Source of the DNA: Methanosarcinaceae archaeon
GTDB taxonomy: Archaea; Halobacteriota; Methanosarcinia; Methanosarcinales; Methanosarcinaceae
Length of the DNA: 37,295 bases
Direction of reading: 5' to 3'
Assembly: GCA_028684695.1 (NCBI GenBank)
Contig: JAQUFK010000002.1
Coordinates: forward strand, 1-37,295
In this document: positions 1 to 10,494 of the stretch, in pieces
How the letters are laid out: every line of letters begins with the position of its first letter
Numbering within the stretch: position 1 is the first letter of the stretch
Position numbers and translations under genes: made by a program
The notes under the pieces: generated by a model
Database searches by the model: none
What the model saw: the letters and a program-made list of their open reading frames with translations, nothing else
Told to the model about the DNA's origin: nothing

Positions 1-1179
1 CCCGAGGACAGCGAGACTCTTGAAAAACTGGCCGCAACTGCTATTACAGGCAAAGGCGCTGAGGCTAACAAAGATCAGCTCTCAGCTCTGGCCGTAAAAG
101 CAGTCAGGGCGGTTGTAGAAGAAAATGAAGGGGAAATCACAGCCGATATCGGGGACGTTAAGATCGAGAAAAGAGCAGGAGGCAGCATTCAGGATTCCGA
201 GATTGTCGAAGGGGTAATCCTTGACAAAGAACGTGTTCATCCAAGTATGCCTGAGCTTGTTGAAAACGCAAAGATCCTCCTCTTAAGTGTCCCGATTGAA
301 CTTAAGAAAACCGAGACAAAAGCTGAGATTAAGATTTCAGCTCCGGATCAGATGCAGCTTTTCCTGGACCAGGAAGAAGCAATGCTCAAGGAAATGGTGG
401 ATAAGGTAATCAAAACTGGTGCAAACGCAGTCTTTTGCCAGAAAGGAATCGATGACCTTGCCCAATACTATCTGACAAAGGCAGGCATTTTTGCAATGCG
501 GAGGGTTAAAAAGAGTGATATGGACAAACTCTCCCGGGCAACCGGAGCAAAAGTTATTACAAGCCTTGACGAGATTGAGGAATCTGATCTTGGTTTTGCA
601 GGTCAGGTCGAAGAAAAGGATGTTACAGGCTCCAGAATGACCTTTGTTACGGGGTGCGAAAACAGCAAATCAACTTCCATTCTCCTCCGCGGCGGGACCG
701 AACACGTTGTAGAAGGGCTTGAAAGAGCGCTTGAAGATGCGCTTCGTGTTGTAGGAGTGGCCCTTGAAGACCAGAAGATTGTAGTAGGCGGGGGAGCTCC
801 TGAAATCGAGCTTGCCTTAAGGCTTAAGGAATACGCTGCAACCCTCAAAGGCAGGGAACAGCTTGCTGTTACAAAGTTTGCCGAATCGCTAGAAGTAATC
901 CCCTTAACTCTTGCAGAAAACGCTGGACTCGATCCTATCGACATGCTTGTTGAACTGCGTTCTCAGCACGAGAAAGGAAACAAACAGGCAGGCTTGAACG
1001 TCTATACCGGTAAAGTAGAAAATATGTTCGAAAACAACGTCCTCGAACCTCTCAGAATCAAGACCCAAGCTGTAAATGCAGCCACAGAGGTTGCAATTAT
1101 GATCCTTAGAATCGATGATGTAATTGCTTCTTCAGGAATGGGGCCCGATGGCGCTCCGATGCCTGAAATGGATATGTAA
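1..1179 (+). CDS. thsA: Thermosome (group II chaperonin) subunit, C-terminal part, 5' truncated by window edge
   Basis: Frame 1 is open from base 1 (PEDSETLEKLAATAITGKGAEANKDQLSALAVKAV...) through the listed ORF; contains VVGGGAPEIELALRL, GLDPIDMLVELR and a C-terminal GMGPDGAPMPEMDM tail typical of thermosomes; ends TAA. Confidence 0.95.
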   Translation, partial: PEDSETLEKLAATAITGKGAEANKDQLSALAVKAVRAVVEENEGEITADIGDVKIEKRAGGSIQDSEIVEGVILDKERVHPSMPELVENAKILLLSVPIELKKTETKAEIKISAPDQMQLFLDQEEAMLKEMVDKVIKTGANAVFCQKGIDDLAQYYLTKAGIFAMRRVKKSDMDKLSRATGAKVITSLDEIEESDLGFAGQVEEKDVTGSRMTFVTGCENSKSTSILLRGGTEHVVEGLERALEDALRVVGVALEDQKIVVGGGAPEIELALRLKEYAATLKGREQLAVTKFAESLEVIPLTLAENAGLDPIDMLVELRSQHEKGNKQAGLNVYTGKVENMFENNVLEPLRIKTQAVNAATEVAIMILRIDDVIASSGMGPDGAPMPEMDM

Positions 1180-1201
1180 TTTTAAAAAAACTCCTTGCTT
1201 T

Positions 1202-1232
1202 GGGCCGAAAACTTATCGGCCCTTCTTTTTTC
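1202..1232 (+). terminator. Hairpin plus T-tract after the thermosome gene
   Basis: gggccga...tcggccc stem followed by ttcttttttc. Confidence 0.6.
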
Positions 1233-1241
1233 AAGTTTTTT

Positions 1242-1631
1242 TTATCTAGCTTCATAGCAGGAGATTTCTCTTGCATCTACAAGCACGGGTTTTCCGATTT
1301 CGTTTGAGATTACAGTTTGAACCCTGGCCATACACCTGCATTTGAGCTGGATTTTGGCAGTTGCAGCTTCCCTTTCCTCAAGATAGAGCTCATTAGCCAT
1401 TAAAAGAGCATGGGTTGAGATCTGCTTTTGCACAACCCTTGCCACAAGGCCCATGGTTCCATTGCTTAAGTCTTGCAGTCGGGAGGGAGTAAGAAGAACT
1501 GAATCTCCTGGAGAAAGGTGAAGGGCACTAAAGAAATTTTGGGGACTTCGGAGTTCGAGCGTTCTTAAATTGTGATTTTTCAGAGTCTCTAGCACAGAAT
1601 CGGCTATTCCCGTAAAAGTGATATACTCCAT
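1242..1631 (-). CDS. DUF473 domain-containing protein
   Basis: ORF MEYITFTGIADSVLETLKNHNLRTLELRSPQNFF... resembles the archaeal DUF473 family; start moved to internal ATG at 1631, just after the PAC2 gene stop. Confidence 0.7.
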   Translation of the reverse strand: MEYITFTGIADSVLETLKNHNLRTLELRSPQNFFSALHLSPGDSVLLTPSRLQDLSNGTMGLVARVVQKQISTHALLMANELYLEEREAATAKIQLKCRCMARVQTVISNEIGKPVLVDAREISCYEAR

Positions 1632-1635
1632 AGAA

Positions 1636-2382
1636 TCACCCGTACATTGGGAATTCTTTCTTGATTTCACCTTTCTGTTCGGAGGTCTGAACATCCTCTG
1701 CAAGTTTATGTAGTTCAACTTCTATGCGCTCAGCCTGTTTAATGAGCCTTTCGGTGTCTACTGAGAAGCCGTAAAGTTCGTTTAAAACTTCCACTACCGC
1801 AGAAGCGGCTCTAGGATCCGGGTTTTGCGTCCGAGTTGCTCCAAGCAGGCTAAGGGCGGGCAGTTCTCGGAGTAGACATTCGGACATTACACTCCCTGAG
1901 ATTCCAGAAATTGTGCCCATCTGGAAAATCTCGACTTTCTCTTTAATTTTATCCAGCATTTCCTGGGTGGTTGCAGCTCCGAAAACCTTATGGGGCCCTT
2001 CAATTATCGCAATTCCTGCAATGGAGGCAATCTCCTTTACGTTAATTGACTGGGCCCAATCTACAAGCGCACTACTCACATCATAGGAAACAGAATGGCT
2101 GATAGGGATATCAGAAATTACTACAATAAGGTTGTGCTTCTCGCTTTCATAGATCCGGACAGGCATGTTGATAAGCCCTTCATAAAGGACGGCTATTGAA
2201 GGAAAATACCTTGAATCAATGGAACCTATGTACTCCATATCCATTTCTTCAATAAGATGCTGGCTTGCTATATTGCCTACAAGCCCTATCCCGGGAAACC
2301 CTTCGATCAATATTGGATTTTTGGATTTTACAGGTTTTGTAATGATCTTCACATCATTGTTATCATAGTCTGTCTCTGACAA
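1636..2382 (-). CDS. Proteasome assembly chaperone (PAC2) family protein
   Basis: 248 aa; PILIEGFPGIGLVGNIASQHLIEEMDMEYIGSI... is the classic archaeal PAC2 N-terminus. Confidence 0.85.
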   Translation of the reverse strand: MSETDYDNNDVKIITKPVKSKNPILIEGFPGIGLVGNIASQHLIEEMDMEYIGSIDSRYFPSIAVLYEGLINMPVRIYESEKHNLIVVISDIPISHSVSYDVSSALVDWAQSINVKEIASIAGIAIIEGPHKVFGAATTQEMLDKIKEKVEIFQMGTISGISGSVMSECLLRELPALSLLGATRTQNPDPRAASAVVEVLNELYGFSVDTERLIKQAERIEVELHKLAEDVQTSEQKGEIKKEFPMYG

Positions 2383-2679
2383 AAAACCACCTCACTGAAG
2401 TATAACCCCTATGAGTATATTTTAGCTCCTAGTACTTAAACGGTTAATAAACAACTTAAGCGCTTGATCCGGAGGGCTTCTTAGGAAAGAAAACCTCTAG
2501 AAAGGCAAAATCCAAGGAAAGTAACCTCTAAAAGGGCTTCTATTTTGAAAAATTCTCCCTTAAATTCAAAAAGAAGCTTCTTTATATATAGACTTTCTCA
2601 CAACAATTTACATAATTATACTGAGAATTAAGACTGAACTAATAAAGGAATAAAATTGAAAAAAATGGAGGAGATAGAC

Positions 2680-3267
2680 ATGGAAAAATTAATTCAATAT
2701 TTCGAGAATGTAGGGGAAGAAAACACCAATTCGGTTGTTGCAGCCGCTGCAAAAAGGGCGCTTGAGCTTGAGATTGGCCATATTGTCGTTGCAAGTACAA
2801 GTGGCAAAACCGCCCTTAAAATGGCAGAAGCCGTTCAGGAAAGTGATATCAAGGTAATTGGAGTCACCCACCAGTATGGGCAGAAGGAAAAAGGAAAATG
2901 GGAAGTTAAAGAAGAATACAAAACAAAACTCGAAGCCTTAGGAGCTGTTATTTGCACTCAGTCTCACATGTTTTCGGGCATAGAACGTGCAATTACTAAA
3001 AAATTTGGGGGATTTTCCAGGCAGGAGGTAATTTCAGATACCCTGCGCTCCCTTTTTGGAAAAGGTTTTAAAGTGGCAATTGAGTGTGCAATAATGGCTG
3101 CAGATTCGGGATGGATTCCGATTTCAGCCGAGACCGAAATTATAGCGCTCGGAGGCACTAGGCAGGGGGCAGATGTTGCTCTGGTGCTCAGACCTGCACA
3201 TAGTAATGACTTTTTTTCTCTTCAGGTAAGGGAAATTATTGCAATGCCAAGGGCAAAAGAAGTCTGA
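2680..3267 (+). CDS. Pyruvate kinase alpha/beta (C-terminal)-like domain protein
   Basis: NSVVAAAAKRALELEIGHIVVASTSGKTALKMAEAV...; ATG 2680 preceded by ggaggag at good spacing. Confidence 0.75.
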   Translation: MEKLIQYFENVGEENTNSVVAAAAKRALELEIGHIVVASTSGKTALKMAEAVQESDIKVIGVTHQYGQKEKGKWEVKEEYKTKLEALGAVICTQSHMFSGIERAITKKFGGFSRQEVISDTLRSLFGKGFKVAIECAIMAADSGWIPISAETEIIALGGTRQGADVALVLRPAHSNDFFSLQVREIIAMPRAKEV

Positions 3268-3494
3268 ATGTGGGAGTTTCTGGGATTTTTTAAAAAAAGA
3301 TCGAAAGTAGAATAATAAGAATAATTTAGGGAAGTATCTTAAAAAAAGTATATATATAGAATTAATTCAATAAGATATTTGGAGGTTTTTTCCGGTACAT
3401 ACCTATAAAAAATATGATATAGTATCGGTTAATTGTTAAAATTATTTTTCCAACCTCCAATCTATATGACATATAAATGTCAGGAGAATAAAAA

Positions 3495-3929
3495 ATGAAT
3501 TTCAAACTTTTTTTAAAAAACAAGAAGGCAGTATCCCCTGTCATTGGGGTGGTCCTTATGGTCGCAATCACAGTCATTCTTGCGGCTGCTATTGGCTCCT
3601 CTGTTTTTGGCAAGGGTACCTCCAATCCAGCGCCCCAGGCAAATCTCAAATTGACAGCTAACGGAATCGATACTAACAATAACGGAACCGTGCTAATTGA
3701 ACACCTTGGAGGAGACCCAATTAATTTTACCAGCTCTTCTGTTACAAAAGTAGTGGCATATAACGGGAGTGCTACGAGCAATCTCGAGGTTGGCGAGCTT
3801 AAAACTCTTGATGTTGGAGCAACCAAAACTTTCACCGTGGAAGCTGTTAATTTGGGGGATACCCTTAATATCAAGATCATTGATGTTGCTACCAATCAGC
3901 TGATCTGTGATCAGGACTTGAGGTTTTGA
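3495..3929 (+). CDS. Archaeal type IV pilin-like protein (pilin N-terminal domain)
   Basis: KKAVSPVIGVVLMVAITVILAAAIGSSVFG prepilin signal; internal EHLGGDPINFTSS motif. Confidence 0.85.
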   Translation: MNFKLFLKNKKAVSPVIGVVLMVAITVILAAAIGSSVFGKGTSNPAPQANLKLTANGIDTNNNGTVLIEHLGGDPINFTSSSVTKVVAYNGSATSNLEVGELKTLDVGATKTFTVEAVNLGDTLNIKIIDVATNQLICDQDLRF

Positions 3930-4000
3930 TATCCAGCTAAGCTTATAAGCTTTTATTTTCCGGCTTGTATTCTATACTTTCGGAAATAGGAGGCTAAAAA

Positions 4001-4465
4001 ATGAATGCCAAACTTTTTTTAAAAAATAAAAAAGCAGTATCCCCTGTCATTGGGGTGGTCCTTATGGTCGCAATCACAGTTATTCTTGCGGCTGCTATTG
4101 GCTCCTCTGTTTTTGGCAAGGGTACATCCGACCCCGCCCCTCAGGCAAATCTTAACATAAAGGCGCTAAGCCCTTATGAGGGTCCTAATGAGGCTGCGGT
4201 CATAAATTTTGAACACCTCGGAGGAGACCCAATTAATTTTACCAGCAATTCAACGACAAAGGTAATGGCTACTATTGGCTCGACATCTGCGGAAGTAAAC
4301 GCTAAAAGCTTGAGCTTGCTAGATGTAGGGGAGACAAAATCCATTTCTCTGAATTTTAGTAATAAAACTGCAATTAGCTCTGCCAAGGCAGGCACAACAG
4401 TAAATCTTAAGATCATTGACCTTGCAAGCAGCCAGCTTATCGTGGATAAGGATATAAGGTTCTAA
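4001..4465 (+). CDS. Archaeal type IV pilin-like protein
   Basis: Paralog of the 3495 ORF; near-identical nucleotide sequence across the signal-peptide region. Confidence 0.85.
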   Translation: MNAKLFLKNKKAVSPVIGVVLMVAITVILAAAIGSSVFGKGTSDPAPQANLNIKALSPYEGPNEAAVINFEHLGGDPINFTSNSTTKVMATIGSTSAEVNAKSLSLLDVGETKSISLNFSNKTAISSAKAGTTVNLKIIDLASSQLIVDKDIRF

Positions 4466-4504
4466 GGTTCTAATATTTTGAATTCATTGAACTATATAAA
4501 ATTC

Positions 4505-4536
4505 CTGACACCTTTTTAAGGTGTTCTTTTTTTCTA
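4505..4536 (+). terminator. Hairpin plus T-tract after second pilin
   Basis: gacacctttttaaggtgttcttttttt. Confidence 0.6.
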
Positions 4537-4763
4537 TGGCAGGAAAGAGCCTGCCCTTTTTGGACCCGGATTTTATCCCTGCCTGAATTTGCGGTTTTCT
4601 ATAAATAAAAGGTTTTTTGGAAGACTAGGAGCTCAGGAATACTTTTTGCAAAAAAGTATATATTAGAGAGTTAAAATGCAATTAAAAGCTTTATTAAGGT
4701 TTTTTGGAACATCCATTTCTTTTCAGGTGTGGATGCCATACTTTAAAAGTTGGAGACTAAAAT

Positions 4764-5285
4764 ATGAGTTTTAAAAATTTCCTTGAATACAAAAGCGCGG
4801 TTTCTTCTGTTATCGGAGTGGTTCTTATGGTTGCAATCACGGTCATTCTGGCAGCTGCTATTGGTTCATCCGTTTTCGGGCAGGGCACAATAGATTCAGC
4901 TCCTCAAGCGAATCTGCATTTAAGCGTAAATAGTAGCTATGGTAGTGCAGAGACCCCCGAATTCGCCTCAATACATCTCGAACATCTCGGAGGAGACCCA
5001 ATTAATTTTACCAGCAATTCAACAACAAAAATTATAGTGTACAGCCCTGGTTCTAAGAGCCAGGAAATTGCAGCAGGCTCGGCTCCTTCTTCTGAGAGGC
5101 TACATACAAATCTTAAATCTTTAGCTGTTGGAGAGACAAAAAGTCTGAAATTATATACTTATACATTAGATAATAATGATAAATGTTTGCCCTACAAATA
5201 CGCTCTCTCAGGCTCAACCGTAAATTTCAAAATCATCGATGTTGCGACCAACCAGCTGATCTGTGATCAAAACGTAAGGTTCTAA
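4764..5285 (+). CDS. Archaeal type IV pilin-like protein
   Basis: AVSSVIGVVLMVAITVILAAAIGSSVFG signal and HLEHLGGDPINFTSN motif. Confidence 0.85.
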   Translation: MSFKNFLEYKSAVSSVIGVVLMVAITVILAAAIGSSVFGQGTIDSAPQANLHLSVNSSYGSAETPEFASIHLEHLGGDPINFTSNSTTKIIVYSPGSKSQEIAAGSAPSSERLHTNLKSLAVGETKSLKLYTYTLDNNDKCLPYKYALSGSTVNFKIIDVATNQLICDQNVRF

Positions 5286-5444
5286 ATTTAAAAAAGCTCC
5301 CCTTTCCGGGTTAGCTTTTTATTCATATTTCTTAATTAGTGATTCATAACTCTTACTTATTATTCTTCTAACTGAGATAAAACCCGATTTTTTCTTTTTT
5401 TCAAAAACTTATTCGGAAAAAGGGAAATTTTCTGCTTTTCCAAG

Positions 5445-6344
5445 TTACTGAATTGTAGTCGCTATTTTTATCCAGGCACGGTAGAGGTTTACGTTTAATT
5501 TTTTTCCCGAGGAAGGGCGAAGTTCAAAATAGACCTCGGAATTGTTTTTCAAAAGAGCATAGTTTTCTGAAGGAAGGTTTGCATTCTCAATTGAAGTCTT
5601 GAGGTATGTTGCCCAAGCTTCGGGATTTTCCGTATAGATTTTAATGGCTATCGAGCTTACGTTAATTGCAGGTTCTGTAATATAAAGGGGATTTTGTTTT
5701 TCAGATATAAGCTTTATTTCCTCAATCGCATTGCTTGAAAGGACTCCTGAACTGCCTTTAAGAGAAATTGCATTCATAGAAAAATTTATGGAAGAAGGCC
5801 CGCGTTCCAGGAGAAGCTGAGGGGAGAGCTTCATAAGAGAGCGGGCGTTCTGGCAGAGAATCAAAGCCCCGTTTTCATAGCAGAAAGTCTGATCTATATA
5901 CTCACTATTATGGGATTGATAGCTTATAGCCCCGCAGTTAATTTGTTCCTGAAGCTGGGGTCCGTTTTCAGTTGTTATGTTTAGTTCCATTCCACATGCC
6001 TGGGTATTTATGGTTAATGTGCCCCCTGATTTCATTTGGCCCACAACAGGTAGCTCTCCTCCTCCCATGCGGATTGGCGTACTCATAGAAATTCTGGAAT
6101 CGGGATTGATTTGTAGTCCTGCCGCAAGGACATCAATATTGGATTTGAGCCTGGCCATATCTTCCCAGACTTCAGACATATGCTGGTACTCCGCATCTTC
6201 TTTCCACTCAGGAACGTAATTTACCTGGATATTTGTTAAAAAAGCAATCAAAATTCCAAGCAGCAAAGCTGCGGCAACGGCTGTGGCAACCGCGGTTTCT
6301 GAACTGAAAAATTGGCTTTTTGGTTTCTGGTTCTTTCGGCTCAT
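5445..6344 (-). CDS. Pilin-like / single-pass exported protein with N-terminal TM (DUF7289-like)
   Basis: SSETAVATAVAAALLLGILIAFLTNIQVNYVPEWKEDAEYQHMSEVWEDMARLKSNIDVLAAG: TM helix, then an ectodomain. Confidence 0.6.
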   Translation of the reverse strand: MSRKNQKPKSQFFSSETAVATAVAAALLLGILIAFLTNIQVNYVPEWKEDAEYQHMSEVWEDMARLKSNIDVLAAGLQINPDSRISMSTPIRMGGGELPVVGQMKSGGTLTINTQACGMELNITTENGPQLQEQINCGAISYQSHNSEYIDQTFCYENGALILCQNARSLMKLSPQLLLERGPSSINFSMNAISLKGSSGVLSSNAIEEIKLISEKQNPLYITEPAINVSSIAIKIYTENPEAWATYLKTSIENANLPSENYALLKNNSEVYFELRPSSGKKLNVNLYRAWIKIATTIQ

Positions 6345-6481
6345 AATATCCTTTCTCTTTTTTAGGGTTTAAGGCTCCAGAAACTTTCGCTCTGATGCAC
6401 TTTTAAATATTCATTTTTTAAGCCCCGTAAGTATCCCGAATAAATAAGTTCTCCTAATATTTCAGGAAATTGTTTAACTTT

Positions 6482-6949
6482 TTAATTAAAGATGAGAGGA
6501 GAAAGGCTTAACTTCTGAATTAGTTGTATTGACTCTTTATTTATTATATACACATTCAGACAATCTCCTTCCTTGACTTTTATTCCCCATTTTTTGGACA
6601 TATCAATTTCTACAAGCTCTCCTAGTTCCCAGTAGCCTTTCTTTTCCAAAACCTTGCTTATATTTTCCAAACTCTCCTTTCTTTTATCTTCATTTATAGT
6701 AATTACAATATCCACTTTTTCCACATCGATTTCTTCTCCTCCACAATGCCGGATGTACAGAGTACTTGAGGCGGGGTTTGCCCAACCTTCAACATCGAAA
6801 TTAAAAGTTTGCGGCGGGGGCTGAAGGTTTGAAAACACAAACAAACCAAGGGTTCCAAGCATAAGAACCACAATACATGTAAGCAGCGTTTCCCCTATTA
6901 TTCCTGAAACAGCCCTTGAATCTTCCATTAAGGCTTTTGAGAGCCGCAC
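6482..6949 (-). CDS. Divergent type IV pilin-like protein
   Basis: DSRAVSGIIGETLLTCIVVLMLGTLGLFVFS prepilin-like signal; YIRHCGGEEIDVEKVDI resembles the HxGGxxI motif of the other pilins. Confidence 0.7.
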   Translation of the reverse strand: MRLSKALMEDSRAVSGIIGETLLTCIVVLMLGTLGLFVFSNLQPPPQTFNFDVEGWANPASSTLYIRHCGGEEIDVEKVDIVITINEDKRKESLENISKVLEKKGYWELGELVEIDMSKKWGIKVKEGDCLNVYIINKESIQLIQKLSLSPLIFN

Positions 6950-7222
6950 AGTCTTTCTCCCCTTGATCCCAAATGGGCTTTATTCTGAGAAAACCCCCGT
7001 TTTTTTCCAGCTTGTTGGCTGGGACTTGCATTCTAAAAATATTTCGAGTTGACTCTTCTTTTAAAATCCCTTCTATTAGAAGCTTGGGGCTTAGAAAAGC
7101 AGGAAAAAGAGATATAAGAAAGGAGCTTGAAGAAAATAAGAATATATATTTATCTCATGACCTGTTTCTACTATGCGGTACCAAGATCCTACTTAAATTT
7201 ATTCTTTTTTTGAGGAGCTTTC

Positions 7223-7504
7223 ATGATCACGAAAGAAGACGTAGAACACATCGGCTGGCTTGCTAGGATCGAAATTAGCGAGCCGGAAAAGGCCGAATAT
7301 ATGGAAAAACTCAATTCTGTATTGGATTCCTTCGAGCAACTTGATGAAGTGGAAACCAAAGCTGTGCCTCCCACCTACCATGTGCTTGAGCTTTACAATG
7401 TATGGAGAGAGGACGAGCCCTTAGAATCCCTCCCACAGGCAGAAGTCCTTGCAAACACTGAACATAAGCAGGAAGGGGCTTTTAGAGTCCCAAGAATTGG
7501 GTGA
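7223..7504 (+). CDS. gatC: Asp-tRNA(Asn)/Glu-tRNA(Gln) amidotransferase subunit GatC
   Basis: [44 protein letters not shown]; directly upstream of gatA. Confidence 0.92.
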   Translation: MITKEDVEHIGWLARIEISEPEKAEYMEKLNSVLDSFEQLDEVETKAVPPTYHVLELYNVWREDEPLESLPQAEVLANTEHKQEGAFRVPRIG

Positions 7505-7517
7505 GGAGATACAAGAT

Positions 7518-8951
7518 ATGGCAGCAAAATGGATGAGTGTTGCGGAAGTAAAACAGCAGATTTTGGAAAGTTCGGCAGAAGAGCTCACAGCTAATTATCT
7601 TGAAACAATAAATAAAAGCAAAATTAACGGCTATATTACGGTTTCGGACAAGGCTCTTGAACAGGCGAAGAAAATCGATATAGAAGGCCTCAAAGGCCCG
7701 CTTGCAGGAGTTCCCATTGCAATCAAGGACAACATTTCTGTAAAAGGCCTTCCGAACAGCTGCGGCTCTAAAATGCTCAAAAACTATATTCCTCCCTTCA
7801 ATGCTCATGTTATTGAAAAACTACTTGAAGCCGGGGCTGTGATCCTTGGAAAAACCAATATGGACGAGTTTGCCATGGGCTCCTCGACCGAAAGTAGTTA
7901 CTTCGGACCCACCTTGAATCCCTGGGATCTTGAGAGGGTGCCAGGAGGATCTTCAGGAGGAAGTGCCGCAGTTGTTGCTGCAGGGGAAGCTCCTTTTGCC
8001 CTGGGTTCAGATACTGGAGGCTCAGTTCGCTGTCCTGCAGCTTTCTGTGGAGTTGTAGGGCTTAAGCCCACCTATGGAGCGGTTTCAAGATACGGAGCCG
8101 TAGCCTACGCAAATTCCCTTGAACAAATCGGCCCGCTTGCAAACAACGTAAGCGATATCGCCGTCTTGATGGACGTAATTGCTGGTCCTGATGCGCGAGA
8201 CTCAACTTCAGCTCCAAATGCCAAACCCGAGTATCAAGCAGCTCTGAAGGCCGATATCAAAGGCCTGAGAATAGGAGTTCCAAAAGAATATTTTGGAGAA
8301 GGAATAAATCCTGGGGTTGAAAAAGCGGTCTGGGCTGCAATCCAGCGCTGTGAGGAGCTTGGAGCTTTCTGGGAAGAGGTTTCAATGCCACACACAAAAT
8401 ACGCTCTTGCTTCTTACTATATCATTGCCATGAGTGAGGCCTCCTCAAACCTTGCTCGCTTTGACGGGACAAGGTACGGGTTCAGAGCGGAAGGAGAGAC
8501 TTGGCATTCTCTTATCTCAAAGACCAGAGCAGAAGGTTTCGGAGCTGAGGTTAAGCGCAGAATCCTTCTTGGAACCTATGCTCTTTCTGCAGGCTACCAC
8601 GACAAGTATTATTTAAAAGCTCTTAAGGTAAGAAGCCTTGTAAAACAGGACTTTGAAAAGGCATTGGGAAAGGTAGACGTGCTCATGGCCCCGACGATGC
8701 CAAATCCAGCTTTTAAGCTCGGAGAAAGGCTTGAAGATCCGCTCTCGCTTTATCTTTCGGATGTAAACACGGTCCCAATCAACTTGGCAGGCGTGCCTTC
8801 TCTTTCCCTACCCTGTGGCTTTACAGCCGGGCTTCCTGTGGGGCTTCAGATAATAGGAAAGCCTTTTGAGGAACCGACTCTGCTCCAAACTGCCTATACT
8901 TTCGAACAGAATACGGATTATCATAACAAAAGACCCCCGGAGGTGGTTTAA
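7518..8951 (+). CDS. gatA: Asp-tRNA(Asn)/Glu-tRNA(Gln) amidotransferase subunit GatA
   Basis: Amidase signature [36 protein letters not shown]; start placed at ATG 7518 (upstream ORF extension overlaps gatC). Confidence 0.95.
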   Translation: MAAKWMSVAEVKQQILESSAEELTANYLETINKSKINGYITVSDKALEQAKKIDIEGLKGPLAGVPIAIKDNISVKGLPNSCGSKMLKNYIPPFNAHVIEKLLEAGAVILGKTNMDEFAMGSSTESSYFGPTLNPWDLERVPGGSSGGSAAVVAAGEAPFALGSDTGGSVRCPAAFCGVVGLKPTYGAVSRYGAVAYANSLEQIGPLANNVSDIAVLMDVIAGPDARDSTSAPNAKPEYQAALKADIKGLRIGVPKEYFGEGINPGVEKAVWAAIQRCEELGAFWEEVSMPHTKYALASYYIIAMSEASSNLARFDGTRYGFRAEGETWHSLISKTRAEGFGAEVKRRILLGTYALSAGYHDKYYLKALKVRSLVKQDFEKALGKVDVLMAPTMPNPAFKLGERLEDPLSLYLSDVNTVPINLAGVPSLSLPCGFTAGLPVGLQIIGKPFEEPTLLQTAYTFEQNTDYHNKRPPEVV

Positions 8952-10439
8952 ATGGCGTATGAAAACCCTGAAGGAGTTATGATAGGGCTTGAGATTCACA
9001 TTCAGCTCAATAAACTCAAAAGCAAGATGTTTTGCGGCTGCTCGACCGCTTATCATGATGCTGAGCCCAATACCCATACCTGTCCGGTCTGCCTTGGGCT
9101 GCCTGGTGCTCTTCCTGTTCTGAACAAAGAAGTAGTAAGAGCTGCAATTAAGGTAGGCCTTGCTCTTAAAGGGGAAATTGCGGAGGAGACGCAGTTTCAC
9201 AGGAAGAATTATTTTTATCCTGATCTGCCTCGAGGGTTTCAGATCACCCAGTACGATTATCCTATTGTAAGTAACGGAAAGGTGGTAATTGAAGGCGAAG
9301 ACGGAGAACATGAGGTAAAGATCTGGAGAGCACATATGGAAGATGATCCAGGTAGGCTGGTCCATATCGGAAGTATTGCAAAATCCAAAGGAGTTATGAT
9401 TAACTATAACAGGTCAGGGATTCCCCTGATTGAAACTGTTACGGCTCCTGATATGAGAAGTCCCAAAGAAGCCCGGCGTTTCCTGGACAAATTCAGAAAT
9501 ATCCTTGAGTATCTAGGCGTTTTTGATGGAAATTTGGAAGGAGCCATGCGGATGGATGCAAACGTCTCAATACGAGGCGGAACCAGGGTGGAGATTAAAA
9601 ATATTTCCTCGCATAAAGGGGTAGAAAAGGCTCTTCTCTACGAGATCATGCGCCAGAAAAACGTACTGCGAAGAGGTGGAGAAATCACACAGGAGACCCG
9701 CCATTTCGATGAGGCAAGAGGGGTTACTCTGTCTATGAGAACCAAGGAAGAGGCCGAAGACTATCGTTATTTCCGCGAACCAGATCTCGTTTCTATCCAT
9801 GTATCTCACTTGATCCCGGAAATCAAAGCAACTCTTCCTGAACTCCCGGATGCGAAAAGGGCTCGTTTCCTGGAAGAGTACGGAATTACAGATATGCATG
9901 CAAAAGCTCTTACCTCAAGCATCCTACTTGCTGACTTTTACGAAGGAGTTTGCAAAAAGGGTGCTGAGCCTAAGACCGCAGCCACCTGGATCGCTGATGT
10001 TTTGTTAGGAGAACTGAATTACCGAAATCTGGTCCTTGCCTCCTATGATGGAGTAAGCCTTGGTTGCATAAATGACAAGGAGCCTGAGCTTGGCAATTCC
10101 TTTAAGGCAGACGATATGGTTGAACTGATCACTCTTTTTACGGAGGGAAAGATAAGTGATAAGGCTGCTGTTGAAGTTCTCAGAACAAAGCTTGACTCCG
10201 AAGAGGAAAAAACCCCTTTGCAGCTTGTCAAAGAAAAAGGGCTTTTTAAAGCCGAAGCTGAACTGGTAGTAAAAGCGGTCTCAGAAGCAATTGCCGAAAA
10301 CGAAATTGCGGTTCAAGATTACCTTGGAGGGGCTGAAAAATCCCTGAATTTCCTTGTGGGGCAGGTTATGAAAAAGACAAAAGGCACAGCCGATGCAAAA
10401 ACGGCTAGGGAATTGCTTGTAAAGGAATTGAAAAGCTAA
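8952..10439 (+). CDS. gatB: Asp-tRNA(Asn)/Glu-tRNA(Gln) amidotransferase subunit GatB
   Basis: GLEIHIQLNKLKSKMFCGCSTAYHDAEPNTHTCPVCLGLPGALPVLN; YRYFREPDL. Confidence 0.96.
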   Translation: MAYENPEGVMIGLEIHIQLNKLKSKMFCGCSTAYHDAEPNTHTCPVCLGLPGALPVLNKEVVRAAIKVGLALKGEIAEETQFHRKNYFYPDLPRGFQITQYDYPIVSNGKVVIEGEDGEHEVKIWRAHMEDDPGRLVHIGSIAKSKGVMINYNRSGIPLIETVTAPDMRSPKEARRFLDKFRNILEYLGVFDGNLEGAMRMDANVSIRGGTRVEIKNISSHKGVEKALLYEIMRQKNVLRRGGEITQETRHFDEARGVTLSMRTKEEAEDYRYFREPDLVSIHVSHLIPEIKATLPELPDAKRARFLEEYGITDMHAKALTSSILLADFYEGVCKKGAEPKTAATWIADVLLGELNYRNLVLASYDGVSLGCINDKEPELGNSFKADDMVELITLFTEGKISDKAAVEVLRTKLDSEEEKTPLQLVKEKGLFKAEAELVVKAVSEAIAENEIAVQDYLGGAEKSLNFLVGQVMKKTKGTADAKTARELLVKELKS

Positions 10440-10449
10440 AAAGCTGAAA

Positions 10450-10484
10450 AAGGCTTAATCCGAATTCGATTAAGCTTTTTTTCC
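10450..10484. terminator. Intergenic hairpin between convergent gatB and nitrilase genes
   Basis: aaggcttaatc-cgaatt-cgattaagctttttttcc inverted repeat with T-tract. Confidence 0.6.
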
Positions 10485-10494
10485 TTCCTTTTTT

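Noticed and set aside
603-944. ORFs antisense to the thermosome gene and many similar antisense ORFs (e.g. 9567-9899, 22491-22943, 26134-26418)
   Set aside because: They lie opposite strongly supported conserved genes, have low-complexity Ser/Leu/Arg-rich translations and no recognisable domains.
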